A program made the translations under genes and the position numbers. Below the pieces are notes generated by a model. It ran no database searches. It was not told the origin of the DNA and was given only the letters and a program-made list of their open reading frames with translations. From NCBI RefSeq assembly GCF_014898815.1, contig NW_026515546.1, positions 723,501 through 787,500 on the forward strand: 64,000 nucleotides of DNA. Reading direction: 5' to 3'. Of the stretch, positions 25,501 to 38,337 are shown one piece after another; within the stretch, counting starts at the first letter, position 1, and each line of letters begins with the position of its first letter. The stretch is from Panonychus citri (Eukaryota; Arthropoda; Arachnida; Trombidiformes; Tetranychidae).

Positions 25501-28500
25501 ACATGAAACCCATCAAGTCTCAATTCGGATCATTATCATGATTTGGAACTTTCCCCAAAACTTAATTTTCTTAATTTCTTTCTTTTAATTTTCTTTAATT
25601 TCTTAATTTTGTTGTTTACCCTCTTATGCTTAAAAAAGCGTTTAATTAATGATTCATTGTTAATCCGTTAGATTAAGCCTAAACTTTTAATCATTTAGAT
25701 GATCTCACAGTTAACAAGTTTTGTCTTAATTTGATCAAAATTGATCAAATTGGAAGAGAAACTTTTTCTCTGTCTTTTTCTCTTTCTTTTCCCTTTCTAT
25801 TGTTTTTCCACTTTTAAGCTTGATAAAGCTTATCATTTAACCTTTTATCTTAATCGTATGATTAACTAGCCAAGTCGCGACAATAAGCACATATTGGTCA
25901 TTGTTAATCTATTGTTCTCCCTTATCACTATGATGATTTTCCCTTTTGTCAACAATAATTGTTTCCCCTTTCATCATCATCCTTATTATAATCTCCTAAT
26001 TTTGTACCCCCTTTTTAATTTCTCCATATAATCAAAGATCAACTGAAAAGATCTTCAGAGTTTATTAAGAGTTTTACTAAGAGTAATTCAGAGTTAATCA
26101 AGAGTTAATATGAGAGAAATTCAGAGTAAATTGAATTTAATCCACTCTCATCTGTCTAATTGACAAATCCAACTCGTCTCAACTCATCTCGACTCTTTCT
26201 CTCAATCTTATCAGATTTTCCCAGTTCAATGTTATTTTCATTCTTTCTTTTAATAAATATAATCAAAGTTAATTAAACTTAGTACAATCCTTTTCCGATC
26301 ACTCAGTGATTTGAATTGTGAGTAACGTAGATCCCAAACGGAAGAATTGGAATAAACCGAAAGGGTCCTTCGAACCTCAAATATCTATTTGTGGGTAGAT
26401 TCCTTCTGAAACTTAGTCTTTGCCTAAGATCATCGAGAAAATCAATCTCATCCTCTTCGAGTTCCGTCTCACCTAATCAAAATTCCCCCACAATATCCAC
26501 AAAAAGAAAAGACAATCATGATGATAAATAAGTGAGAACAATTTGTTTATCTCAAGTATGAATAAAAATTGCCGATTATCAATCAATATTAGTTCGTTAA
26601 ATTAGAAGGAAAATTTTCTGAGTTTATGCTCAACTTTGGGTGAAAAATGAGAAAATGTAGCAATTCTGAGCCTTCGGTTTCAACTCTTAGATACTTGAAC
26701 GTAAAAGATTTGATCCTAAACTCAGAATTTTATTAGGTCAAATTAGATACTCTAAATAACGGTACTGGTGATGATTTCGATCTTGAAATTTATCATCTTT
26801 GCTCATGAGACCAAAATATTAATAGTTTATTAAAGTTGTCGATTCAGTTTTGACATGGACACAATCAACTGTCAATTTCAATTGGATGCTCACCTGATAA
26901 TGTCAATCATATCCTTTTATTGGGTAACAATTGATTGTCCAGTTGATTGGAAAAAAAGTTTAACAAACTAAGACTAATTAAAAAGAGATTGCAATTGATT
27001 TGATGATCATTTCAAAGAAATTGGATCAATTCAAGTGAAAGATGAAAAGGGAGAAAAGAGAACGAAAAAAAATGTCAAAAAGGATAATAGGATAAAATGA
27101 TTAGTCGAAAACATTGGAATCCATTAACTATCATGAAAGTTTTTCTTTCCGAAAAGTTAATCATTTAAATGTTCACCGACCATTGGAAACTTTAAATCTC
27201 ACCTCATGATTGAAGTTGAGGGAAGATAGGGAATAAAAGTTCTGAACAAATGAACTAAACTGAATCGTAGTAATTACTTGGTGAGTTGTTTTTATTTCAT
27301 TTTCTTATATATCTTTTTTGTTACTCTCTGAGTGAGATAAATTTTCAAGACAATTGAGACTTGAAATTTGTTGAATTGATTGATATAAAAATAAATCATT
27401 TAAGAGTAAAAAATTGACCAGAAAACCCTGAAAATGAAAATAAAAAACTTGAGTTCTAAGGGTGAAAAGCTAACAAATATATATAAAAGTTCAATGTATT
27501 CATCCAATGTCCATCCACACTTTAAACTTTCAGTAAGTAAAGAGAGAGAGAGAGATGAAGAAAGGAAGATGAAAGTAAGAGATATATATTGGTCAGTATT
27601 TTTACTATTGTAAATATGGTCAAGCAAATCTAACGTTCGATTTGTTGTTGTTGTCGTTGAAAAAAGAGACTCCTTTAAATGTCAAGTCACGTCCATAAGA
27701 TTGTCCAGTGGGAGGGTCAAGTCACTCTTATATTTATTGGATGAATGAAAGACAGAGACAGAGAGATGACGATGAAAACAAACTATGATTTTGATACCAA
27801 TAAACGATTCTATCCAATTCATAAATGAGAGAGAAACAGATAAATAAGATGAAGATGAAAGTTGGGAGTTGAGGAGAGACTGAAAATATGATATCGACCC
27901 ATAAAAGGCCAGTCACATCTTACTGTCCACGTTAAATTTGATTCGAAAGAAAGAAAGAGAAAGAGAAAGAGAGAGAGAGATGATATGAAGATGATCATCT
28001 TTTATTCTTAACTCCCTGCAAACTAATATCAATATTAATAGCAATTGAAAATGGAGACAATGAAAATGACCATGTTGAGTGTCACCAGTTTTATCAACAT
28101 CATCATCATTATCATCTTGATTCACATCTCTAAACACTCATTATGACTCTTATCTCCATCACCATCATCATTATCATCATCATCTTTTACTTATCTCCGA
28201 GTGCTTAGATAATCGATGAGAAAAACTACTTTTCTATCAGCATAATGTAGTCCAAATGCTGAATTTTTCATGACCATCATGATGATGTTTCATTTTGTAG
28301 CAAAATTTTTTTTCCTTTTCTCCATGAAAAACATTAGCTTACGAATTCTTTTTCTTTCTCTCTCATTCTCTTGTTTTCCATACAATTATTGTTATCATGA
28401 AAGTTTTATTTCTATTCAATATTTTGATTCTATTCTCTAAGTTTTTCGATTATTGTTTTTTTTTTCATTCTTTTCTACTCTGATTTTTGTAACATTTTGT

Positions 28501-31500
28501 TATTACATTTTCAGGATTATCATGATGGATGTGAATCAAATTCTGAGACGGAAACGAATCTAGATTATTTTTTTGCTCTTTCTCTTCCTTTCAAACTTAT
28601 TCGCTCATCCAAATTCTGATCACCATAGTTTTCTCTCATTGTATCTCTCATGATTTGTTGAATTTGCATTTCATTTGTTATACATGATAATCAGTTTTAT
28701 CTATGACCATGTTAATCATGTGAATTAATTAAACCATCAGCAGTCTAGAAAAAAGTTCTGGTCCAATATTGATAACATTTTGACCTCGATTTTGTCAATA
28801 TTAAGGATTAGTGACCAATCCCCTTTATTCATTTGACATTCTATCTCTTTTACATGTAAAACTATTCAGTTGTTCATCTCAATTATCATGTTATTGAGAA
28901 TTTGAGTTACACTGAGTTTTCTCATGGAATAGAACATGGAAAGTTTGTTCCAATGTTTGACAAAATTCTCCTGGAAAATATGAAATTTTTAATGAGAATG
29001 AAAAAGATAAAAAAGTTCTCAAATTTATATGCAATCAAATGTTAATCTGATGACGATAATCATATTACATGATCTTCCAGGGAAGTTTGAGAATTTTTCT
29101 CCAGGACAAATGAGAAAAAGAAATTTAGACGAATGAAAAAAAAATATTTCTACCAGAGTTTTGTATTCCAAAGTGTGGAAAATTTCATCAGTAAAATTCT
29201 AGTGGGAATTATCGAGGAAAGGAAGTTGATCAATTGATTTAATCTATTGGAATCAGGAAGTGACAGAGAGATTGAAACGGAAAGTTCTGAGAAGGAAAAT
29301 TCTCTTTCCAAATTCGTAAAGAAAATTGTTGAAATTCTCAGGACTTCCGTCTCAAATAAGAATAACTTATCAGGTAAAAAAAAAGAATATAAAAAAATTC
29401 TTTTTATCAGTTTTATCTGTTTTCTTTTTCTTCATCTTCACCAGAATCACCATGAAATGAAAATTTACCGTTAACCTTCAAAATCAAAGCACTGGTCATC
29501 TATTTGTTTCAACTTGACCACACAAACACTGAAGGGAAAGAAATGATATTCATATTATGTTTCAGTTTATTTTCCTTCCCTCATCAACACAGGAAAACTC
29601 AATGAATAGTAATATTAGAATTACAGAATCGATGATACATGAGATTTATTAGCATTCAGATCAGAAGCTGAATTGAAGAGAAACTTTTTTATCTGGATAA
29701 TCAGTCACCAGAATTTTTAAAAGTGAATAATTTCTCATATCATGATACAGAAAATACTTTTGAGAAGGAGACAAAATTTGTACCATGATGATCAATATGA
29801 TCAGAATTTTTCATGATTAACTATTGAGAAGAATTTTTTATTTCGAAATGTATTCAATTTTTCATTCTCAATTTTCAACTGAATCTCATGAACACATTCA
29901 TCTATTAATATATTAATATTATAACTTTTATCAAGATAAAATTTTGATCATCATCATGTGTTAATATTTGATTGTTATTAACATTATCGATCTGATTCAT
30001 TTTCCTCCCTGATTAACCACTGAACTTATTTACACTATTAATCATCTAATTATTTCAATTTGCTCATTTACTTGACTGATTCTATTGTTGATATTTCCTA
30101 TTTGCTGTTTAATATTATATATTTTTTTTTTGCTTCTTGTTGGTGGTTTGGTTTGGTGTGTGTTTTCATGATTTTCAGGGTGAAAGAAAAATGAAATTAG
30201 ATTCTCAGATTCTCTCCATGAATTATTATGAATAATCTTTAACCTCTATTTCAAGTTTTCTCCATGAATCATTTACTGGTGACACCCATTGTTAATAGAT
30301 AATGTCATGTATCAATGGTCAGTTTCAAATGTCCAGGGTTAAAGATTAAAGGGTTTACAGTTTGTCTCGTTTTCTTATTGTGTCATAATCATTTATTAAT
30401 AATTAGATTGTTATTAATTCATTTATTAATAATCTATTCAACATTTTAATCCTCTTGAGATTAAAAGGTTTTAGCTTTGCATTTGCTTGAGGATTAACTG
30501 AATGAATTATCACAATTTTCAGGGAAAATTTCAGCATCAAAATTGAGATAATGAGCTGGTGTTGTCATTTGATCATTGGAATTAATTGTTATTAGTATCA
30601 TTTTGAATTCTAAATTTCAACATTTTGCTTTATTCTCTGAATATTCCAGATTCTCATGTTTTATCTCATGATAATCGAGAAAATTGTTCAAATAATCAAC
30701 TATATGAATGATGAATTGATAAAGTCAATTAACTTTTATCATTTGATTTCGATTTGATTAATTTTTTTTTACTTCTAACTAAATCAAAAGGTTGATTATT
30801 AATTTGAATGATTAATTATTATGTGAGTTTATTGGACATTTTTGGACATCATTTATTTTCAATTGTCAACTTTAGATAATCAAATGACCATGAAAAGTGA
30901 AACTTTTTCATTTATACCCATAAGTTTATTCATTAATCTTAAATTTTAATCAAAATTTTGGAAATTTTCTGTTCTTCATGGAGAGAAAATGTTTCTCTCT
31001 TTCCATCTTGACCAATCTGATTGTTGATTGTGATTCAAACGTGATCCAATGTTGATAATCAACTAAATTAGACGATGTCCAGTTGATAATCAATCATTAT
31101 ACTGAATTGATCTCATTTTGATCTAATTAGTTATCATCAATCAAGTGAAATGAACAAATAATCAGTTAATCAAATTTACTTATTTCTTCAACAAATTTCG
31201 CAATTTTCGTTTCTTTTTCATGATTAAAATAAAGATCATCAAAAGATAATGATACATTTATTCACTCAGATTCGTTATTATACAATTTTCGATGAATTGA
31301 AATTTTTATTCTATTCTTTTTGACTAAAATTCCATGTTAACTCTTGGTGCTATTTTATTCAACTTCGAGATGATCTGAATTATTTTCTCAATTCAAGTTG
31401 ATTTTTCTACTTTTCTATCAATCGAATCACTTTAACCTCTAGACTTCCAAACTTTTTCCTCCAAGTCTCTCTCACTCACTCTCTCTCTCTTTTGTCATTT

Positions 31501-34500
31501 CCTTTCCCTCTCTGTCACCCAACTCACTCAGCAATATCATGAGAGATTATCTCCACTTGCATTCTCCTTCCTCAACTTCCTTTAGAAGCAAAAAACTTCA
31601 TCAATACAGTGATTGTATTGATCAATTGAAAAACCTTGATCTTTATAAAAGTAGACACTTTAATGATTAGCTAATCATCAATTTCCAGCATGAAAGCTAA
31701 TCATGATTAACTAATTATCTCATCACTAAGCTTAAAAGAGCAGATTAAAATAAGAGGAAACCGGAAGATATACTGATCCATCCCTAAAGATGATAAACTT
31801 TTTCCCCTTTCATCTCAAAGATAAACTTGAAATCTAATAATTGGATTACCAAAGATTAGATAATGAAAACATGTTCAGTGTATCCATTAAATTGATTATC
31901 ATTTCCAGATAATCATCTTGACCATCAAGAACAATTAATCATCTACTAATCAATCGCTTATAATCATAATAATCTACTTGAAAGCAATTAACTAATCACA
32001 TATACAGTTATATATGTAGTCAACTAACCATTTAATCAACCCAACAAAATCCTAAACAAATTGAAACAATAATTAAATCTTAGTAAACTTATTTACTATC
32101 AAATTGCTGTGTTGATTTAATTATCTAAATTAAGAGTAACCAAAGTGGTCAAAGTTAATCTTCCTACTGGTCATTTTCAATCACAATGTTTTACTTGATT
32201 GTCAGTTAATTTAATCTGAATATTAACTAATTACCAACGAAATTGATTGTCCTCTTATTGAATACACAATAATCAATGGTAATGATCAATATGAAGAGTT
32301 GGCAACAATTTAAATTGATCACAATTGAAATACACACAGGAAACAATTGCTTTTCATAGAGACAATTGAAATTTGAAGTAGCAAATTGTAAACAATCAAT
32401 TTAAATTGTTACAATCAAAATCAAAATCTAATCACTAAGCTAAACAGAAAAATTAAATTGTTCCAATAGTGTATTCATAAGTTGATCTAATTAGACAATT
32501 AACTTTACAATTATTAAATTTACTTGAAACTAAATATTATCAAGTTTAATTATCGTTTAAAATGATTGTTCAATCTTAATGATTACTGTTACGTTTAATT
32601 ATACAACAATTAAATGTTTGATAATTTAAAGTTAATTTAGTTATCATTGGGATAAAATTAATTAACTAAACTAAATTGAAAATTAATCATCATGATGATG
32701 GTAAAAGTTAATTAACAATAAAAATAATTGAGGGAAAAAAACTCACAGGCAAAGTTAATTGAATATAAAATTAGTATAAATAGAAATTGAATTATTTAGT
32801 TTAATTGATGAGAAGATGAAATTAAATTAACACCAACAATTAACTTTCTTCTCTAAATTGTGATTTAAATCACAAGTAATTTGAGAAAGTTTTGACATTA
32901 CCAATTTGAATTTCATGGTGATAATAATTCAATCGTGAAGATTGAACATTTCGAGAATAGTGAAAATGAGAGATGAGGAGAAAAAAAGTTCTGATTCATT
33001 AAGAAAATGGAATAATCTGAATTAGTAATGAGAGAAAATGTCAAAAATTGAAATGCTGGTGAAAAATCATGATGAATCCATGGTAATGGAGGGGAAGGGC
33101 TTGGAATTATTAATAATAATGGTTATCCATAAGTAGATGAAAAAAATCATAATAATAATACATAAAATTCAGCAACAGGAAGGTGAACTTGTATATTGGC
33201 TTGAGAGGTGATTTCAAAATTCTGGTGTATTTGCTGGTTGTTTTCATGGTGAAAAAAAAACGATCATGATTATAATTTATTATAATAAATGATGAAAAAT
33301 TTAACATAATAAAATATATTATCACATTATTATTATTATTTTTGCTTCGTCTTGTTGTTCATTCAATTCTGAATATGAGATGAATTTCAAATGAGTCTAT
33401 CTGATATAAGCATGATGATGATGAGTTAATGTCACTCTCTCACTCACTCTCTTTCTCACTCTCCCTCTTTATTTTTTTTTCACTGAATCTTATTCATGAA
33501 AATGATGAGATGACAAAATTAAATCAAATCAGCTGTTGAAAAAAAGCACAATTGATAAGCAAGCAAAAATTTTCATTCATCTCACTTTTAAAAGGTTATT
33601 AAACTATCATGTTTATTGAACTGGTTTCATGTTTCATGGTGATTGTTATATCATGTGTGAGTAAAGTTTTTGAATTTATATTGGTTAATTTTATAAATTA
33701 ATCTCATGATAATCGTGTGATAAATCAGTGTAAGTGTGTGAGTCTTATTGGTGATTAGATTAATGAATCAAATCTTCAATTTTCACTTGACTTAATTGAT
33801 CAACCTTTTAATTCATATTATCAATTGTAGTTTGAATTTGAATGTTAATTAATGTTGATTAGAATCTTTTTTTTTTCTTCTCCACCAAGGTGAGAGAGGT
33901 GGGAAATGAAGGTGGATTTTAGTTCATTAGTATTGTTGATTAAGAATAAGCTGCAACTAAATTGATTATCATGAAAATGAAGAGAGAGCGAGAGAGAGAG
34001 AGGGAAGAAAAAAGTTCCAGCAATTAGAAAAGTCAACTCAGTGGAATAGGAAAAAGTAAAGTTTCCACTCGGAATGAATCAAAGTGGGAAAGTGAAAAGG
34101 GAGGGAAAAGTTTATCATCATGTAGACATATTATTCAAATGAATACATGGTAACATCACCAAACTATCACCACAACCAATACTGTCAACGAAAAAACCTC
34201 AACAACAATGTTGATGTTAAATTGAAATGTTTATACAAAAGGCAGGAAAACATGGGCTCAGTACTAAGGGTGAGATGGATTTTCAGGGTGAAAGAATCCT
34301 TGAGAGAAATGAATAGAAGGAGCAAAAAAAGTGAGAGAGAAAGAGAGGGAGACTGAAATTTCAGCTCAAAACTTTCATGGTGAAAACATCATGAAGAAAA
34401 GATGAGAAAAAAGTTATTCTGCCAATCAAAGAATTGATTAACATTATTATTATGGTAAAGTAGAAAATGTAAATTCGAGTGAAAATTTTTTTTGTTCTAT

Positions 34501-37500
34501 TTTCAACTTTATCGAACAAATCGAAGTTAATTAATTAAACTAAAGTGAGAGAGATTGAACGGGAGAGAGAGAGAGAGAAAGTAGAATAAAAAGTGAACGT
34601 ATAAGACGAAGAAATAAATGAATGTACAGGGTGTTCAGTGAACATTTGGAAAACTTTTCATATCCCGAATGTATTAGAACATTATCTTGTTTTATTTCGA
34701 AAATTTGTTTTTTTTTCGAATCTTATTCTGAATCCTTTTCTGTTATTTTAATGTGACATGATCAGTATTCAGCTGAACATTAAATAAAAACCGGAAGATG
34801 AAGTTTTCCAAAATCTCTCATGAGGATTTAGCTTGAGAGGATTTTTAGCTTGGATGTTGTTTTTTTATCACCTCACCTATTTGAATGTAATGTAAATGTC
34901 GAGTTAGGGTTGGAAAGGTGAAAGAGGTAAAATAGTTCATCTTGAATATAGTTGAAATTGTCAACTTGAAATTTACAGTTAGTTATAAATGAATGACAAT
35001 TTGTCAAAAGTATTTGTTATATGTAAAAGTCAATACAACTAGAGTATAAATGTAAATAACGGTAAATCAATGGTAACAGTGGTTTTGGTAGATTGTTGTT
35101 AGTTTATCATTAACATTTATTTGTACGAATAAATTTTAATCATCTCGAATGAGAAATTAACATTGTTTCAATGTTTTTGTAGAAAATTTTGTTAATTCAA
35201 ATTTGTTGGGCTGAACTTTTCTCTCCATCACTTTTTTTCATGGGGAATATTTTTCTCTGCTAATATTAATTTTGTCGTTTTCAGTTGAAAACTTTGATGA
35301 TGTGAACTGAATATGAGTTGATACTTAATTTGATCATTATTTTCCCTACGATGACAATCAATGATAATTAGAGATGATGATGATGGTGATGGTGATGATG
35401 GTCTAGATGGAGAAAAGGATGAGGAAGATGCGGAAGGAAAATGTAGGAAATAGGAAGTGGGAGATGGAGAAGAGGAAACCAGAAAGTTGGTTAAATGTAA
35501 CATGAGTTTGAGAGAAAGTGAAAAATTTGATTCAATTATTGTTATTGAAATTGATGAGAATTTACAATTACATTCAATTAACTGTTGTGTTAATGATGAT
35601 GACGATGATTAGGGAGGAAGATCACATATGAAAAGATGATAAACTAATATCTTCATAGTTACCATGTTTTTCAGTTTAATTTTCATGATAATGATGATGA
35701 GGATAATTTTTTATTCCTCATCTTCTTCATCATCTCTGTCGTTTTGTTTTCTATTGTTGTTGATTTAATGTACTTGATGTTTTTTAAGTGTAAACATTGA
35801 TTCTGATGATTAAATGAATTGTTCACAATCAATTTGCTATTGTGTCTATTGAACACTTATAATTTTCACCAATTTATCATCATTATCTTCACCGTTTTCA
35901 TCAAATTCTGTCACAAATTCACCAGCACCGATCATCCAATTTCACCCTCGTTTTTTTTGTAACTTTTTCAATCTCATTGATGATTTCAATTCAATTTCTC
36001 AATGAAATCAAGTGAGAGAGAGAGAGACAGAGAGTCAACACCAAAGATACTTGAAACTTTTTCTCTCTCAGCGATTAAATTTTTTTCTAGACATACTAAT
36101 GAACTCTTGTAATGTATTTTCAGGAGAAAAAAGTTTCAAATTCTAGAATTTCCCTCTCCCTTTTCGATGAACATTACGAATAGAGACAGAAAAAAAATTC
36201 GATGGAAAAAGAAAATGTATCATTTTTTTCCCTTCTCTTTGTAATGATAAAATCGATCAGAAGAAACTCATCCATCATGAATTAATATCTAATTATGATC
36301 AACAATCAATCTAAATGCAATTAATCAATTCTAATAAATTGTTAACCACAAGAAACTCATTTTACAATATCATCTCTTCCCATAGTTTAACGGCATTACT
36401 ATTGAAATTCAGGATTCCATTTGCAAATGTAACGGTACTTTCGGATGTTGATGTTCAACCATCAGATGAAAGGTAAGTTTCTTAATTGTTATCACCTTAA
36501 TTTGAGAAATTTTAATCATGTTACATTAATGAACCAAGGGACAGAGAAATTAATTCAATATCTTTTTAAATGATTTATGCAGAATTGGAAACAATTAACA
36601 TTTGTTGAAAGTTAATTTACTTTCATTTAATTAATTGATAAGTAAATAGAATGAATTTTACACTTGAAACAATTGAACAATTTACATGAAAATACAATCA
36701 AAAGAAAAGTAATAGAATATCAGAATTACTGAATAGCATATATTTCCAGTATTCTCAGTTGTTGAGGGATAATAATTCACTGCAAATGGAATAACATTGA
36801 TTCAGGGTGAGAAATTTCAACATCAAGTCATGAACAAGGAAATAGAATGAGGAAAAAAACTCAATCTAATTCTGGAGAAACTGAAAAAGTTCATAATGAT
36901 AAAGAAACAAAAGATTCCATTTCAATTGACTGAATTTAAATTGTGAAAATCTTATCATTTGAGAACAAAGAGAATAAAAAATGAAGAAATTAATATAAAT
37001 CAGAAAAAGAAGATAGTTGGTGACTGTTGAATAAAACTCAGAATCAGCCTCAGAATTCAGGGTGAGATAAATAATTCAATTCAGCGAAGACAATTAATTG
37101 GAAGAAAAATAAGAACCAAACAGTATTCGCCTTTGAACTGTTTGTTTATTTTTTTCTCGTTCGAACCCAAAACAATGTTATAAATTGCTCGAAATGATGA
37201 TGATGATCATCATCATCATGAGCCCATTATATAAATTCTGTAATTCCCTGTAAAGTGAATATATAAGAATGAACTTTTCTCTCTCCATCTACTGTTATTT
37301 ATTATCTCTTTTGTGGTTTCTTTTTTATTCTTCTACTACTTATTATTCTGATTCCAATGTTATATCTTTCTCTTTCCTCCTTGCAATCACCTTTTCTCCA
37401 ATATTATCATGGTGAATTCAGTAAAATGCAATTCCGTAATCTGATTGAAGATTGGATGGAGATTGGCAACGATGAGAATGGTAATCAAAGTAAACCTTCA

Positions 37501-38288
37501 ATAAAGATAACCAAAGAGGAGCTGAATACTTTAAAAGATTTGGTAAGACGACAATAATAAATGCTAAATGATGATGATGATAATATCATAATTTCAAGTT
37601 TAAATCCCTTTTTTTAGCACCTACGGATAAGGTACATGAACGGTGGCTTGGAAACTTGATCCACCTTCAATCACACCTTGATTATTAGACAATTTCCTTC
37701 CTCATCTAAAAACCGTTAAATTTACATCTCATTTTACCTTTAACTTTGCTCTCTCATTGTTGTCATTGATACACTTGCAATGATAATTTACTTTATGATA
37801 ACTTTATCATCATCATTAATCTTCCTCATCCTCATGCTCATCTTTTTTTTCCTTACCTGTTATTCTTGTATTTTCATCTTTTCTACCACAGACTAATAGG
37901 CATATTCGGTTGAGAGAATTGCTTCTTGAGTACTCCCAAGATGCCTCAATGATATTTATGTAAGTATATTTATTTTAAGTTGTTCTCTTTTTTTTTCATT
38001 CATCATCATCTTTTTATCTGCATCTTTCTCATGAAAATCATTTTTCTCTTCAATTTTCTAACGATTCTTTATATTCCCATGTATGTATACCTTTTTTTTT
38101 TAAGATGAAATTGAAGCTCAATCAATTAGGTTATTCTGGTATAACTAAGTCAAAATTTTCCAAATGATAATAAATTTTCTGAGTAAATGTTATATAAGAT
38201 GAAGGGAGTTTGGTGATTGAATTGATATAAATCCATGAATAGAATGCTAGTCAAGGATGAAATACTCTTGCCTTTGAAAGTCGTTTTT

Positions 38289-38337
<49 letters not shown>

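Larger units (their letters stand above)
14786..26492 (+). mobile_element. Element A: complete young Ty3/gypsy LTR retrotransposon with RING-like and exonuclease-like domains
   Basis: An 11,707-bp element with LTRs of 1,013 and 1,006 bp that differ by one substitution and four small indels (2, 1, 1 and 3 bp). This implies very recent insertion. It carries a TG...CA LTR, primer-binding site, one long ORF and purine tract. The order protease-RT-RNase H-integrase places it in Ty3/gypsy (Metaviridae). It lies in the SLC12 intron on the gene's strand. It is closely related in plan and sequence to element B. Confidence 0.96.
11273..36385. other. 25-kb SLC12 intron (outside element A: non-coding)
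   Basis: Apart from element A (14786-26492) this holds AT-rich sequence with CT runs at 12839-12863 and 14354-14378 and GATGAT repeats near 12974-13001. No exon with convincing splice sites and a compatible phase was found. Confidence 0.7.

Noticed and set aside
29257..29373. Exon-like segment with AG and GTAAAA borders inside the 25-kb intron
   Set aside because: No pyrimidine tract, and in the phase set by SLC12 exon c it gives an immediate stop; at most a poison exon.
36413..36472. Later acceptor (ATTCAG) for SLC12 exon d
   Set aside because: In frame, but it drops the conserved LTALLLKFR segment; the acceptor at 36385 restores it.
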